Source: Burkholderiales bacterium
Lineage (GTDB): Bacteria; Pseudomonadota; Gammaproteobacteria; Burkholderiales; Burkholderiaceae_C
NCBI GenBank assembly: GCA_017307855.1
Contig: JAFKGD010000001.1
Location: 434,001 to 498,000, forward strand
Direction: 5' to 3'
Length of the DNA stretch: 64,000 nt
Positions 37,544 to 48,017 of this stretch are shown here, piece by piece. Made by a program: the position numbers and the translations under genes. Each line of letters begins with the position of its first letter. The stretch's first letter is position 1. Below the pieces are notes generated by a model. The model was not told the origin of the DNA. It saw nothing but the letters and a program-made list of their open reading frames with translations, and did not search any database.

Positions 37544-39937
37544 TCAGCGGGCGGCCAGTTGCTGCCAGGTCTCGATCACGCTATCGGGATTGAGCGAGAT
37601 CGAGGCGATGCCCTGCTCTGCCAGCCAGAGCGCGAAATCGGGGTGGTCGCTGGGGCCCTGGCCGCAGATGCCGACGTACTTGCCCTGGGACAGGCAGGCC
37701 TTGATGGCGCGCGTGAGCATCGCCTTGACTGCCGGGTCGCGCTCGTCGAAGTCAGCCGCCAGCAGCTCGAGGCCCGAATCGCGGTCCAGCCCCAGCGTCA
37801 ACTGCGTCAGGTCGTTCGAGCCGATCGAGAAGCCATCGAAGAACTGCAGGAACTCATCAGCCAGGATGGCGTTGCTGGGCACCTCGCACATCATGATGAC
37901 CTTCAGGCCGTTCTCGCCGCGCTTGAGGCCCCGGTTGGCCAGCAGTTGCGTGACGCGTTCGGCCTGGCCGAGCGTGCGCACGAAGGGCACCATCACCTCG
38001 ACGTTGGTCAGGCCCATCTCGTCACGCACGCGCTTGAGCGCCTCGCACTCCATGGCGAAGGCCTCGCCGAAGTCCTCGCTGATGTAGCGCGCCGCGCCGC
38101 GGAAGCCCAGCATGGGGTTTTCTTCCTCGGGTTCGTAGCGGCTGCCGCCGATCAGCTTGCGGTACTCGTTGGACTTGAAGTCGGACAGGCGAACGATCAC
38201 GGGCTTGGGCCAGAAAGCTGCGGCGATGGTCGCCACGCCCTCTGCCACCTTGTCGACGTAGAACGCGCGCGGGCTCGCGTGGCCGCGGGCCACCGACTCG
38301 ACCGCCTTCTTCAGATCGGGGTCGACCGCCGGATAGTCGAGGATGGCCTTGGGATGCACGCCGATGTTGTTGTTGATGATGAACTCCAGTCGCGCCAGGC
38401 CCACGCCGCCGTTGGGCAACTGGGCGAAGTCGAAGGCGAGCTGCGGGTTGCCCACGTTCATCATGATCTTGACGTCGATGGCGGGCATTTCGCCGCGCTG
38501 CACCTCGGTCACCTCGGTTTCGAGCAGGCCGTCGTAGATGAAGCCGGTGTCGCCCTCGGCGCAGCTCACCGTGACCAGCGTGCCGTCCTTGAGAAGATCG
38601 GTGGCGTCGCCGCATCCCACCACGGCCGGGATGCCCAGCTCGCGCGCGATGATGGCCGCGTGGCAGGTGCGGCCGCCGCGGTTGGTGACGATGGCGCTGG
38701 CGCGCTTCATCACGGGCTCCCAGTTCGGATCCGTCATGTCGGTGACGAGCACGTCGCCGGCCTGAACGGTATCCATCTCACTGATGTTCTGGACGATGCG
38801 GACCGGGCCGGTACCGATTTTCTGGCCGATGGCACGGCCTTCGGCCAGCACGGTACCCGTGCCCTTGAGCTTGTAGCGCTGCTCGGCCTTGCCCTTGGCC
38901 TGGCTCTTCACCGTCTCGGGGCGCGCCTGCAGGATGTAGAGCTGGCCATCAGTGCCGTCCTTGCCCCACTCGATGTCCATCGGACGGCCGTAGTGCTTCT
39001 CGATGACCAGTGCGTAGCGCGCCAGTTGCTCGACGTCGGCATCGGTCAGCGAGTAGCGGTTGCGCTGCTCGGTCGGCACATCAATGGTCTTCACCAGCTT
39101 GCCGGTCGCCTTCTTCTCCTCGGGGCTGGAGAAGACCATCTGGATCAGCTTGCTGCCCAGGTTGCGGCGGATCAGCGCGCGCTTGCCCGCTTCGAGCATG
39201 GGCTTGTGGACGTAGAACTCGTCGGGGTTCACGGCGCCCTGCACCACCGTCTCGCCCAGCCCGTAGCTGGCCGTGACGAAGACCACGTCTTCGAAGCCGG
39301 ATTCGGTATCGATGGTGAACATCACGCCGGCGGCGCCCAGGTCGGAGCGCACCATGCGCTGAACGCCGGCCGACAGCGCCACCACGTCGTGTGCGAAACC
39401 CTTGTGAACGCGGTAGCTGATCGCACGATCGTTGTAGAGGGAGGCGAACACCTCCTTCATCTTGTGCAGCACGTCGTCGATGCCGACCACGTTCAGGAAG
39501 GTCTCCTGCTGGCCTGCGAACGAGGCGTCGGGCAGATCCTCGGCGGTTGCGGACGAACGCACCGCGAACGAGGCCTGGTCATTGCCCGCAGCGAGGGTGG
39601 TGAAAGCTTCGCGCACGCCCTTTTCCAGATCGGAAGGGAACGGCTGGGCTTCGATCCAGCCGCGGATTTCGGCGCCCGCTGCGGCGAGCGCGCGGACGTC
39701 CTCGACGTCCAGCGTGGCCAGCCGCTGGCTGATCTTGTCCGACAGTCCTTCGTGGGCCAGGAACTGGCGGAAGGCATGGGCCGTGGTGGCGAAGCCCGTG
39801 GGCACCCGCACGCCCTGCGGCAGTTGCGAAATCATCTCGCCGAGGCTGGCGTTCTTGCCGCCAACCGCCTCGACGTCGGTCATCCTCAGGTTTTCAAACG
39901 GAACGACCAGGGCGGTCGCGTCGAAAAGTGCAGACAT
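37544..39937 (-). CDS. ppsA: Phosphoenolpyruvate synthase
   Basis: Converts pyruvate and ATP to phosphoenolpyruvate for gluconeogenesis. Length 797 residues is normal. The N-terminal nucleotide domain begins [21 protein letters not shown]; the phosphorylated His lies in [21 protein letters not shown]; the C-terminal PEP-binding domain ends with [15 protein letters not shown]. It is divergent from its regulator gene, 234 bases away, and followed on the same strand by a symporter for a possible gluconeogenic substrate. Confidence 0.98.
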   Translation of the reverse strand: MSALFDATALVVPFENLRMTDVEAVGGKNASLGEMISQLPQGVRVPTGFATTAHAFRQFLAHEGLSDKISQRLATLDVEDVRALAAAGAEIRGWIEAQPFPSDLEKGVREAFTTLAAGNDQASFAVRSSATAEDLPDASFAGQQETFLNVVGIDDVLHKMKEVFASLYNDRAISYRVHKGFAHDVVALSAGVQRMVRSDLGAAGVMFTIDTESGFEDVVFVTASYGLGETVVQGAVNPDEFYVHKPMLEAGKRALIRRNLGSKLIQMVFSSPEEKKATGKLVKTIDVPTEQRNRYSLTDADVEQLARYALVIEKHYGRPMDIEWGKDGTDGQLYILQARPETVKSQAKGKAEQRYKLKGTGTVLAEGRAIGQKIGTGPVRIVQNISEMDTVQAGDVLVTDMTDPNWEPVMKRASAIVTNRGGRTCHAAIIARELGIPAVVGCGDATDLLKDGTLVTVSCAEGDTGFIYDGLLETEVTEVQRGEMPAIDVKIMMNVGNPQLAFDFAQLPNGGVGLARLEFIINNNIGVHPKAILDYPAVDPDLKKAVESVARGHASPRAFYVDKVAEGVATIAAAFWPKPVIVRLSDFKSNEYRKLIGGSRYEPEEENPMLGFRGAARYISEDFGEAFAMECEALKRVRDEMGLTNVEVMVPFVRTLGQAERVTQLLANRGLKRGENGLKVIMMCEVPSNAILADEFLQFFDGFSIGSNDLTQLTLGLDRDSGLELLAADFDERDPAVKAMLTRAIKACLSQGKYVGICGQGPSDHPDFALWLAEQGIASISLNPDSVIETWQQLAAR

Positions 39938-40171
39938 GGGAAAGCTCCAGAAGTTGAAACCGGTGCTGGGCCGCGCACGTCCCGATCCCCCTGGCGGGAC
40001 GGGCAGGCGGCGGACATGCGGGCGCCACGACTTTGTCGTTGTTCTGATGGGGCGTGCGACTGCATGGATCGAATCGAATGAATCCGACGGCTAATTCGGA
40101 TAATGGGCGCGATTGTAGGCGCGCGGCCGTCCGGATGCCGTAGGCCGATACCTTGATTGCTGCACCGCACC

Positions 40172-40993
40172 ATGCACACACGCACTGTTTTCTTCATCTC
40201 CGACGGCACCGGCATCACGGCAGAAACCTTCGGCAACGCCATCCTCTCCCAGTTCGAGATGACCGCGCGCCACGTGCGTCTGCCGTTCGTCGACACCGTG
40301 GACAAGGCCCACCAGGCCGTGAGGCGGATCAACCATACGGCCGAGGTCGAGGGCAAGAAGCCCATCGTCTTCACCACCCTGGTGAACATGGAAATCCTCA
40401 AGGTGATCCACACCGGCTGCCAGGGCATGCACCTGGACATGTTCGGCACGTTCGTGCAGCCGCTGGAAAAAGAGCTCGGCATCAAGTCGCTTCACCGCGT
40501 GGGGCGCTTTTCCGACGTCTCCAAGAGCAAGGAGTACAACGACCGGATCGAGGCGATCAACTTCAGCCTCGACCACGATGACGGTCAGTCCAATCGGGAT
40601 CTGGCCGGCGCCGACGTGATCCTGGTCGGCGTCTCGCGAAGCGGCAAGACGCCCACTTCGCTCTATCTGGCGATGCAGCACGGCCTGAAGGCGGCCAACT
40701 ACCCGTTGATCCCGGAGGACTTCGACCGGCGTCAGTTGCCACCGGCGCTGGTGCCGCACCGGCGCAAGATCTTCGGGCTGACCATCAATCCCGAGCGACT
40801 GTCCGAGATCCGCAACGAACGGCGTCCCAATTCGAAGTACGCCAGCCTGGAAAACTGCCGCCACGAGGTCAGCGAAGCCGAAGCGATGATGCGACGCGCG
40901 GGCATCCGATGGCTATCGACCACGACGAAGTCGATCGAGGAAATCGCCACCACCATCCTCCAGGAAATCCGGCCGGAGCGGCTGAGCTATTGA
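40172..40993 (+). CDS. ppsR: Phosphoenolpyruvate synthase regulatory protein (PSRP, DUF299)
   Basis: A bifunctional kinase/phosphorylase of 273 residues that inactivates and reactivates PpsA by phosphorylating a Thr next to its catalytic His. It starts with [17 protein letters not shown], and the P-loop-like [15 protein letters not shown] lies near residue 155. The ATG at 40172 is preferred to 40157. The divergent pairing with ppsA is the standard context and supports the assignment. Confidence 0.95.
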   Translation: MHTRTVFFISDGTGITAETFGNAILSQFEMTARHVRLPFVDTVDKAHQAVRRINHTAEVEGKKPIVFTTLVNMEILKVIHTGCQGMHLDMFGTFVQPLEKELGIKSLHRVGRFSDVSKSKEYNDRIEAINFSLDHDDGQSNRDLAGADVILVGVSRSGKTPTSLYLAMQHGLKAANYPLIPEDFDRRQLPPALVPHRRKIFGLTINPERLSEIRNERRPNSKYASLENCRHEVSEAEAMMRRAGIRWLSTTTKSIEEIATTILQEIRPERLSY

Positions 40994-41107
40994 GCGCGCA
41001 GACGGGCGGCGGCGGAAATCCGGCCGCGGGCCAATGGCCTGGGCGTTCAACGCGGCATTCCTACAAAAGCTCACGGACGGTCGCCGACAGCTGGCGCCAT
41101 AATGGCG

Positions 41108-41187
41108 AATGTGAATTGGCTTTCTCAATCGACTGAATAATTCCAATCAATTAGACCAATCACAGCTGGCGGCTTAAAGTTGCCGCC
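41108..41187 (+). promoter_or_regulatory. AT-rich ahpC upstream region with repeated AATC motifs
   Basis: The 229 bases before ahpC become AT-rich from about 41100, unlike the surrounding DNA. Short motifs CAATCGA, CAATCAA and CAATCAC repeat here, with TTGG upstream, and a small hairpin (GGCGGC against GCCGCC, 41168-41187) lies in the leader. OxyR or another redox regulator may act here, but no clean OxyR operator (ATAG-N7-CTAT) can be seen. Confidence 0.35.
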
Positions 41188-41222
41188 ATACCTTCTCGAA
41201 ACCAACCTGCAAGGAACATCTC

Positions 41223-41786
41223 ATGTCCGTCATCAATACCCAGATCAAACCCTTCAAGGCAAGCGCGTTCAAGGAAGGCAAGTTCATCGACGTGTCCGAT
41301 GCCGACGTCAAGGGCAAGTGGGCCGTGTTCTTCTTCTACCCGGCCGACTTCACCTTCGTGTGCCCCACCGAGCTGGGCGACGTGGCTGACCATTACGCCG
41401 AATTCCAGAAGCTGGGCGTGGAGATCTACTCGGTCTCGACCGACACCCACTTCACGCACAAGGCCTGGCACGACTCGTCGGACACGATCGGCAAGATCAA
41501 GTACACGATGATTGGTGACCCGACCCTGCAAATCAGCCGCAACTTCGAAGTTCTGCGTGAAGACGAAGGCCTGGCCAACCGCGGCACCTACATCGTCGAC
41601 CCGCAAGGCGTGATCCAGGCTCTGGAAATCACCGCCGAAGGCATCGGCCGCGACGCCAAGGACCTGCTGCGCAAGGTCAAGGCCGCCCAGTACGTCGCCT
41701 CGCACCCCGGCGAAGTCTGCCCCGCCAAGTGGGAAGAAGGCGCCGCCACGCTGAAGCCGTCGCTGGATCTGGTCGGCAAGATCTAA
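41223..41786 (+). CDS. ahpC: Alkyl hydroperoxide reductase C
   Basis: A typical 2-Cys peroxiredoxin of 187 residues. The peroxidatic Cys is in [12 protein letters not shown] and the resolving Cys in [13 protein letters not shown]. It reduces organic hydroperoxides and hydrogen peroxide and is recycled by AhpF, encoded next. The leader has a good AAGGA ribosome-binding site. A terminator lies between it and ahpF, so ahpC is probably made in excess. Confidence 0.98.
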   Translation: MSVINTQIKPFKASAFKEGKFIDVSDADVKGKWAVFFFYPADFTFVCPTELGDVADHYAEFQKLGVEIYSVSTDTHFTHKAWHDSSDTIGKIKYTMIGDPTLQISRNFEVLREDEGLANRGTYIVDPQGVIQALEITAEGIGRDAKDLLRKVKAAQYVASHPGEVCPAKWEEGAATLKPSLDLVGKI

Positions 41787-41807
41787 ATCGCAGGTCGCAC
41801 CCACGAC

Positions 41808-41839
41808 AGCCCGGGGTGCTTCGTGCCCCCGGGTTTTTT
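41808..41839 (+). terminator. Intercistronic terminator between ahpC and ahpF
   Basis: CCCGGGG (41810-41816) and CCCCGGG (41827-41833) form a perfect seven-pair stem with a ten-base loop, followed by TTTTTT. It starts 22 bases after the ahpC stop and ends 33 bases before the ahpF start, so only part of the transcription should continue into ahpF. Confidence 0.88.
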
Positions 41840-41871
41840 ATCGCCGATTCCGCCAGAAAGTGAGTAAGACC

Positions 41872-43461
41872 ATGCTGGATTCCAACCTCAAGACCCAACT
41901 GAAGGCCTACCTCGAGCGCATTTCGCAGCCGATCGAGATCGTCGCCTCGCTGGACGACAGCCGGGCGTCACACGAAATGAAGGAACTGCTGGCGGACATC
42001 GCCGAGCAGTCCTCGCTGATCAGCGTTGTCGAGAAGACGGATGGCGAGCGGGCCCCCTCCTTCTCCATCGGCCGCCCCGGCGCGCCGGCTGGCGTCGTCT
42101 TCGCCGGCCTGCCAATGGGCCATGAGTTCACGTCGCTGGTGCTGGCGCTGCTGCAAGTGGGCGGATATCCGTCCAAGGCGGCTCAGGACATCATCGACCA
42201 GGTGAAGAACCTCGACGGCGACTATGTCTTCGAGACGTACTTCTCGCAGTCGTGCCAGAACTGCCCGGACGTCGTACAGGCGCTCAACCTGATGGCAGTG
42301 CTGAATCCGCGCATCAAGCACGTGGCCATCGACGGCGCCGTGTTCCAGAAGGAAGTGGAAGAGCGTCAGGTGATGGCCGTGCCGACCGTCTTCCTCAATG
42401 GGCAGAACTTCGGCCAGGGCCGCATGGAACTGGCGCAGATCCTCGCCAAGATCGACACCGGCTCGGTGGCGCGCGAAGCGATGAAGATCGACGCCCGCGC
42501 ACCGTTCGACGTGCTGATCGTCGGCGGCGGCCCGGCCGGCGCGGCCGCGGCCGTCTATGCGGCGCGCAAGGGCATCCGCACGGGCATCGTGGCGGAGCGC
42601 TTCGGCGGGCAGGTGCTGGACACCATGGCCATCGAGAACTACATCTCGATCAAGGAAACCGACGGCCCGCACTTCGCGGTGGCGCTGGAAGAACACGTCA
42701 AGACCTACGACGTGGACATCATGAACCTGCAGAAGGCCAAGGCCGTCGAACAGACCGGCGAAGGCTTCGCCGTCAAGCTGGAAAGCGGCGCCACCGTGCG
42801 CAGCAAGACGCTGATCCTGGCCACGGGCGCGCGGTGGCGCGACATGAACGTGCCGGGCGAGAAGGAATACCGGACCAAGGGCGTGACCTACTGCCCGCAC
42901 TGCGACGGCCCGCTTTTCAAGGGCAAGCGCGTGGCCGTGATCGGCGGCGGCAACTCGGGTGTCGAGGCGGCCATCGACCTGGCGGGTATCGTGGCCCACG
43001 TCACGCTGCTGGAGTTCGCGTCGGAACTGAAGGCTGATGCGGTGCTGCAGCGCAAGCTGCACAGCCTGCCGAACGTGACGGTGATCACCGACGCGCAGAC
43101 CACCGAAGTCAAGGGCGACGGCGCCAAGGTCAACGGTTTGGTCTACAAGGACCGGCTCGGGGGCGGCGAACACACGCTGGCGCTGGAAGGTATCTTCGTG
43201 CAGATCGGCCTGCTGCCCAACACCGACTTCCTCAAGGGATCGGTCGAACTGTCCCGCTTTGGCGAGATCGTGGTCGACGCGCGCGGCGAGACGTCGGTGC
43301 CCGGCATCTTCGGCGCGGGAGATGCGACCACGGTGCCGTACAAGCAGATCGTGATCGCGGCCGGCGACGGCGCGAAGGCCGCGCTCAGCGCATTCGACTA
43401 CCTGATCCGCCACTCGGCGCCGGCCGAAACGACTCCGGCACCGGAGGCCGTTACGGCCTGA
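41872..43461 (+). CDS. ahpF: Alkyl hydroperoxide reductase subunit F
   Basis: An FAD-dependent disulfide reductase of 529 residues that transfers electrons from NADH to AhpC. The N-terminal tandem thioredoxin domain has CQNC; the FAD motif is [17 protein letters not shown]; the second redox pair is CPHC in [13 protein letters not shown], followed by the NADH motif [31 protein letters not shown] is the family N-terminus, so the ATG at 41872 is used, not the GTG at 41860. Confidence 0.98.
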   Translation: MLDSNLKTQLKAYLERISQPIEIVASLDDSRASHEMKELLADIAEQSSLISVVEKTDGERAPSFSIGRPGAPAGVVFAGLPMGHEFTSLVLALLQVGGYPSKAAQDIIDQVKNLDGDYVFETYFSQSCQNCPDVVQALNLMAVLNPRIKHVAIDGAVFQKEVEERQVMAVPTVFLNGQNFGQGRMELAQILAKIDTGSVAREAMKIDARAPFDVLIVGGGPAGAAAAVYAARKGIRTGIVAERFGGQVLDTMAIENYISIKETDGPHFAVALEEHVKTYDVDIMNLQKAKAVEQTGEGFAVKLESGATVRSKTLILATGARWRDMNVPGEKEYRTKGVTYCPHCDGPLFKGKRVAVIGGGNSGVEAAIDLAGIVAHVTLLEFASELKADAVLQRKLHSLPNVTVITDAQTTEVKGDGAKVNGLVYKDRLGGGEHTLALEGIFVQIGLLPNTDFLKGSVELSRFGEIVVDARGETSVPGIFGAGDATTVPYKQIVIAAGDGAKAALSAFDYLIRHSAPAETTPAPEAVTA

Positions 43462-43482
43462 TCCGCCAGCGGTTCGCACATT

Positions 43483-43518
43483 GCAAGAAAGGGGCGCCCG
43501 CGGGCGCCCCTTTCTTGC
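43483..43518 (+). terminator. Rho-independent terminator after ahpF (36-base perfect palindrome)
   Basis: GCAAGAAAGGGGCGCCCG is followed immediately by its exact reverse complement, making a 36-base uninterrupted palindrome. The hairpin would end in a short T-rich tail and could act in either direction. It lies 21 bases after the ahpF stop. Confidence 0.85.
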
Positions 43519-43670
43519 TCTGGCGCCGCCGGGAACACGAACGCCTATCAACCTCACACGCAACCCGACCGCGTGCGTGTGGACATGCCTTGCCGCATCG
43601 TGCCCGTCCCCGGACAATCGGCCACCATCCGCAGCCGCCTGGCACCACAACAACACACGAGGAAAAGAAC

Positions 43671-44147
43671 ATGAAAGGCGACCCCAAGGTCATCGAGCAC
43701 CTGCAAGCCCAGCTCAAGAACGAGCTGACGGCCATCAACCAGTACTTCCTGCACTACCGCATGCTCAAGCACTGGGGCCTGGACAAGCTGGCGAAGAAGG
43801 AATACGAGGAATCCATCGGCGAGATGAAGCATGCCGACAAGCTGATGGACCGCATCTTCATGCTGGATGGCCTGCCCAACCTGCAGGACCTGGGCAAGCT
43901 CACCATCGGTGAAGACGTGCCGGAGCTGTTCCGCGCCGACCTGGGTGCCGAGTACGGCGCGCAGGCGACCATCAAGGACGGCATCGCCCACTGCGAATCG
44001 GTGCGCGATTACGTCTCGCGTGATCTGCTGCAGTCGATCCTGGACGACACCGAGGAACACATCGACTTCCTGGAGACGCAGATCGACCTGGTCGAACGCG
44101 TCGGCCTGCAGAACTATCTGCAGAGCCAGATGGGCGAGCTGGGCTGA
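43671..44147 (+). CDS. bfr: Bacterioferritin
   Basis: A haem-containing ferritin of 158 residues storing iron. Ferroxidase ligands are seen in KNELTAINQYFLHYRM (Glu), YEESIGEMKHADKLMDRI (Glu, His, haem-ligand Met) and DDTEEHIDFLETQ. A strong GAGGAAAAG ribosome-binding site precedes the ATG. It opens the iron-related part of the window; its partner ferredoxin gene bfd lies about 17 kb downstream. No Fur box was found upstream. Confidence 0.98.
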   Translation: MKGDPKVIEHLQAQLKNELTAINQYFLHYRMLKHWGLDKLAKKEYEESIGEMKHADKLMDRIFMLDGLPNLQDLGKLTIGEDVPELFRADLGAEYGAQATIKDGIAHCESVRDYVSRDLLQSILDDTEEHIDFLETQIDLVERVGLQNYLQSQMGELG

Positions 44148-44249
44148 CGTTGCCCTGCGGTGCGCGACGCGAGGACCGCGCGCTAGCCGCCTGACCCTCA
44201 CCTGACCGGCGCCAACAGCCTTGCGCGCCGGTGCAGTTTGGCTCTCGAC

Positions 44250-44270
44250 GAGAATGATTCGCATTAGAAT
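44250..44270 (+). promoter_or_regulatory. Fur box and -10 region of the imelysin operon
   Basis: GAGAATGATTCGCATTAGA (44250-44268) matches 13 of 19 positions of the Fur consensus and is read as a typical betaproteobacterial Fur site. A TAGAAT -10 hexamer (44265-44270) overlaps its right half, so Fur-iron would block RNA polymerase. The first gene starts 38 bases later. Confidence 0.82.
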
Positions 44271-44307
44271 CCGGGCCGCTGTCCCGTCATTTCCGTCCGA
44301 GAGAATC

Positions 44308-45507
44308 ATGCAAATCCAAGCCCTTGCCTTCGCGGCCATCGTCCTCTGCACGACCGTCGCCCAGGCCCAGCCGGCGCCCGCTGGCACGACGGCGCCCCGG
44401 GCTGCCGCTCAGCCGCAGGCCCTGACGAACCAGGCCGTGGTGCGGCAGTACGCGGCGCTGGTGCATGCCAACTACGACGACGCACTCAAGGGCGCGCAGG
44501 CACTGCAGAAGTCCATCGCCAGCTTCATCGCCAAGCCATCGGACGAGGGCCTCAAGGCCGCACGCCGCGCCTGGCTCGACGCCCGCGAGGCCTATGGCCA
44601 GACCGAGGCCTTCCGCTTCTACGGCGGCCCGATCGACAACGAGGACGGGCCCGAAGGCCGCATCAACGCCTGGCCTATGGACGAGTCCTACGTGGACTAT
44701 GTCGAAGGCGCGCCCGACGCCGGCATCATCAACGACCGCAAGGTGCCGATCACCAAGAAGCGCCTGTCCGAACTCAACGAGCGCGACGGCGAAGAGAACA
44801 TCGCCACCGGCTGGCACGCCATCGAGTTCTTGCTGTGGGGCCAGGACCTGTCGGACACGGGCCCCGGCGACCGCTCGTTCGAGGACTTCGTGGACGGCAA
44901 GCGGCCCAATGCCGACCGCCGACGCCAATACCTGCGCGTGGTCACCGAACTGCTGGTCGACGACCTGCGCACCGTGGCGCGCGCCTGGGCGCCGGGACAG
45001 AAGAACTACCGCGCCAGCTTCGAGCGCGGCGGCCAGGAGTCGCTGCGCAAGATGCTGGTGGGCCTGGGATCGCTATCGCGCGGCGAGCTCGCGGGCGAAC
45101 GCCTCGAAGTGGCGCTGGCCAGCCAGGACCAGGAGGACGAGCATTCGTGCTTCTCCGACAACACGCACCGCGACGCCGTGACCAACGCGTTGGGTATCCA
45201 GAACGTGTGGCTGGGCCGTTACCAGCGCACCGACGGATCGGTCGTCGCCGGCCCTTCGCTGCGCGACCTGGTCGCCGCCCGCGATGCCGCGCTGGCCGAG
45301 CGCACCACGCAGCAGATCGCGCGGTCGGTCGCGGCTGCCGAGGCCATTCCGGCGCCTTTCGACCAGGCCATCCTCGGTGACCGCGATGCCAGGGGTCGCG
45401 CGCTGATCCAGCAGACCATCGACAACCTGACGCAGCAGAGCAAGGATCTGGTCGAGTCCGCCAACGCGATAGGGATCACCAAGCTGACGCTGGTCCAGCC
45501 CGAGTGA
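44308..45507 (+). CDS. Imelysin family (M75-like) exported iron-uptake protein
   Basis: A periplasmic protein of 399 residues with a Sec signal peptide (ALAFAAIVLCTTVAQA) and an imelysin domain. The Gly-x-His-x-x-Glu motif is visible as GWHAIEFLLWGQ, together with the conserved QDEHSCFSDNTH region. Imelysins include the EfeO-type and ICMP-type iron-regulated proteins. Its Fur box and the genes that follow indicate a role in iron acquisition. The ATG at 44308 gives a clean signal peptide. Confidence 0.92.
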   Translation: MQIQALAFAAIVLCTTVAQAQPAPAGTTAPRAAAQPQALTNQAVVRQYAALVHANYDDALKGAQALQKSIASFIAKPSDEGLKAARRAWLDAREAYGQTEAFRFYGGPIDNEDGPEGRINAWPMDESYVDYVEGAPDAGIINDRKVPITKKRLSELNERDGEENIATGWHAIEFLLWGQDLSDTGPGDRSFEDFVDGKRPNADRRRQYLRVVTELLVDDLRTVARAWAPGQKNYRASFERGGQESLRKMLVGLGSLSRGELAGERLEVALASQDQEDEHSCFSDNTHRDAVTNALGIQNVWLGRYQRTDGSVVAGPSLRDLVAARDAALAERTTQQIARSVAAAEAIPAPFDQAILGDRDARGRALIQQTIDNLTQQSKDLVESANAIGITKLTLVQPE

Positions 45508-46940
45508 TGCCGCGCCCGCAATCAGCCTGCGTCGGTCTTGCGATGGTGCTCTGTGCCGTGGCGCTGGGAAGCACTGCCCTGGCGCTGCATGCCGGCGAGG
45601 TACCCGACGACGAAAAGACCGGCGGCGACACCACGGTGTACGCCACGGGTCGCAACGCGTTCTCGTTCCCCTTCGCCAACCTCACCGATGCCGAGCGCAC
45701 GCGTTTCGTCATCGGCAATTCGTTCTTCAAGCGCAACTGGGTCCAGGCACCGGCCTCGACCAAGGCGCGCGACGGGTTGGGCCCGCATTTCATCGCACGC
45801 TCGTGCGGCGGCTGCCATGTGCAGGACGGACGCGGCGCGCCGCCCGATTTCCGCAACGGGTTGATGGACCAGCCCGTGGGCCTGCTCATGCGGCTGTCGG
45901 TGCCCGGGCAGGACGCGCATGGCGGGCCCAGGCCTGATCCGGTGTACGGCGACCAGTTCTCCAACTTCGCCATCCGCAACGTGAAGCCCGAAGGCAACAT
46001 CACCATCCGCCACGAGACGGTGAACGGCCGATTCGCCGATGGCACGCCCTACACGCTGCAAAAGCCCATCTACGGCTTCGCCGGCCTCAACTATGGCCCG
46101 ATGTCGCTGAACGTGATGAGCAGCCCGCGGCTGGCGCCGCAGATCATCGGCGTGGGGTTGATCGAAGCCATTCCCGAATCCGAAATCCTGCGCAATGCGC
46201 GCGACCAGGCCGCCCTGGGCGGACCGATCCGCGGCATGCCCAACCGCGTGTGGGATGCGCCCTCGCAGAAGCATCTGATCGGCCGCTTCGGCTGGAAGGC
46301 CAACGTCGCCACGCTGGCACACCAGACGGGCGCCGCCTTCCAGGGCGACATGGGCATCACCTCCCGGCTGTTCCCCCAGGAAACCTGCACGCCCACGCAG
46401 AAGGACTGCCTGGCCGCGCCGCGCGGTGCCGAGGGCAAGGCGCCCGAGATCGACGACAAGACCTTCGACGATGTCGTGTTCTACGAAGCCACGCTGGCCC
46501 CGCCCGCGCGCCGCAAGCCGCGCGATCCCGCAGTGCTGCAGGGTCAGAGGCTGTTCGCGCAGGCACAGTGCGCCGTGTGCCACCGGCCGAGCTACGTCAC
46601 CGCCGAAGGCCCTTTTCCGCGCCTGACCAGCCCTGCGCTCAAGGGACAGACCATCTGGCCCTACACCGACCTGCTGCTGCACGACATGGGTCCCGAGCTC
46701 GCCGATGGCCGCCCCGACTTCCTGGCCAGCGGCAGCCAGTGGCGCACGCCTCCGCTGTGGGGGGTGGGTCTGGTCAAGGACGTCAACGGCCACACGCGGC
46801 TGATGCACGACGGGCGCGCCGACGGTGTGCTCGAAGCCATCCTGTGGCACGGTGGCGAGGCCCAGGCCAGCCGGGACACGGTGCTGCGGCTGTCGGCCGA
46901 AGACCGCGCCGCCCTGGTGCGTTTCGTCGAATCCCTCTGA
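45507..46940 (+). CDS. Di-haem oxidoreductase-like protein (DUF1111)
   Basis: An exported c-type cytochrome of 477 residues, of the DHOR/DUF1111 family. The signal peptide is followed by a first haem site C100-G-G-C-H104 and a second C-A-V-C-H near residue 355; a third cysteine pair is not obvious. Such proteins accompany imelysins in iron-regulated operons and may oxidise or reduce iron in the periplasm. Its ATG overlaps the imelysin stop (TGATG), so translation is coupled. Confidence 0.92.
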   Translation: MPRPQSACVGLAMVLCAVALGSTALALHAGEVPDDEKTGGDTTVYATGRNAFSFPFANLTDAERTRFVIGNSFFKRNWVQAPASTKARDGLGPHFIARSCGGCHVQDGRGAPPDFRNGLMDQPVGLLMRLSVPGQDAHGGPRPDPVYGDQFSNFAIRNVKPEGNITIRHETVNGRFADGTPYTLQKPIYGFAGLNYGPMSLNVMSSPRLAPQIIGVGLIEAIPESEILRNARDQAALGGPIRGMPNRVWDAPSQKHLIGRFGWKANVATLAHQTGAAFQGDMGITSRLFPQETCTPTQKDCLAAPRGAEGKAPEIDDKTFDDVVFYEATLAPPARRKPRDPAVLQGQRLFAQAQCAVCHRPSYVTAEGPFPRLTSPALKGQTIWPYTDLLLHDMGPELADGRPDFLASGSQWRTPPLWGVGLVKDVNGHTRLMHDGRADGVLEAILWHGGEAQASRDTVLRLSAEDRAALVRFVESL

Positions 46941-46948
46941 GGCTGCGC

Positions 46949-48013
46949 ATGTCCAAGAGAACCTTCCCCCCGGCCGCTGCGGCCCTGGCCGCGCTGGCGC
47001 TGGTGCTGCCCTGGCAGGCATCCGCGCAGGCCGTGGCCGCCAACGAGGCACTGCCCTTCTACGACACCGCCGCCTTCATGAAAGGCGTGCACCAGCAGTG
47101 GTATGCCCCGCGCTCGCGCGATTTCGCCGCCGCGGCGGCAGCGCTGTCGCAGGACACCCGGCAGTTCTGCAACGGCGCGCCGCCCGGCGACGTGGGCGTG
47201 ATGCGCCAGGGCTGGCAACGCACCACGCTGGCCTGGGAACGCCTGGCAGCGGTCGCCATCGGTCCGCTGGTGCAGCGCCGATCCATGCGACAGATCGACT
47301 TCACGCCCACGCGGCCCGAACTCATCCAGCGCGCCATCCGCGCGCAGCCGGCCGATGCCCGGGCCATGGAGCGCGTGGGCACGCCGGCCAAGGGTCTGCC
47401 CGCGCTCGAATGGATGCTGTGGAGCCAGCCCATCGCGCCCGCGACGCCGGCCTGCCGCTACGCGATCCAGGTCGCGGCCGAGATCGACGCCGAGGCGCGC
47501 GCCCTGGCGCAGGGCTTCGCGGATCTGGCCGCGCTCGACTGGTCGGATGAAAGCGAACCCGGCGTGCCCGCCATGGTGGAGTTCGTCAACCAGTGGGTCG
47601 GCGGGCTGGAGCGCCTCCGCTGGGCCAACCTGGAGAAGCCGCTGCGCAGTGCCGGCAACAAGCCGCCTGCGTTCGGCCGCCAGGCCAGCGGCCTCACGGC
47701 GCAGGCCTGGGCCGCCGAGTGGGAAGGCGTGGGGGGCCTGGCCACCTTCCGCGCGAGCGGCGTGCCGCAGCCGGGTGTCGATCTCGTGCCCGTGGAAACC
47801 TACCTGCGCGGCCGCGGTCTCAATCCGCTGGCTGACAAGCTGCGCGCGGCCGTCGGCCAGGTCGACACGGCCTTCCAGGGCCTGGTGCCGGGCGACGCCG
47901 CCAAGGTGAACGCCGCCGGACGCGCGCTGGCGGGCGTGAAGCGCCTGGTCGAAGGCGAGATCGCTCCGGCCCTCGAAGTCAACATCGGCTTCTCCGATGC
48001 CGACGGGGATTGA
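46949..48013 (+). CDS. Second imelysin family protein
   Basis: A 354-residue exported protein with a signal peptide (ALAALALVLPWQASAQA) and an imelysin domain. The Gly-x-x-x-x-Glu counterpart is KGLPALEWMLWSQ, so the His of the GxHxxE motif is replaced by Pro. It starts 8 bases after the di-haem gene, within the same operon. It resembles the first imelysin only in fold, so the pair may have different ligands or act as a heterodimer. Confidence 0.88.
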   Translation: MSKRTFPPAAAALAALALVLPWQASAQAVAANEALPFYDTAAFMKGVHQQWYAPRSRDFAAAAAALSQDTRQFCNGAPPGDVGVMRQGWQRTTLAWERLAAVAIGPLVQRRSMRQIDFTPTRPELIQRAIRAQPADARAMERVGTPAKGLPALEWMLWSQPIAPATPACRYAIQVAAEIDAEARALAQGFADLAALDWSDESEPGVPAMVEFVNQWVGGLERLRWANLEKPLRSAGNKPPAFGRQASGLTAQAWAAEWEGVGGLATFRASGVPQPGVDLVPVETYLRGRGLNPLADKLRAAVGQVDTAFQGLVPGDAAKVNAAGRALAGVKRLVEGEIAPALEVNIGFSDADGD

Positions 48014-48017
48014 TCGC

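Noticed and set aside
40994-41222. Classical OxyR operator upstream of ahpC
   Set aside because: No ATAG-N7-CTAT pattern is present; only weak repeats could be recorded.
45504-45509. GTG start for the di-haem gene at 45504
   Set aside because: The ATG at 45507 overlapping the stop as TGATG is the better start; the GTG adds one residue only.
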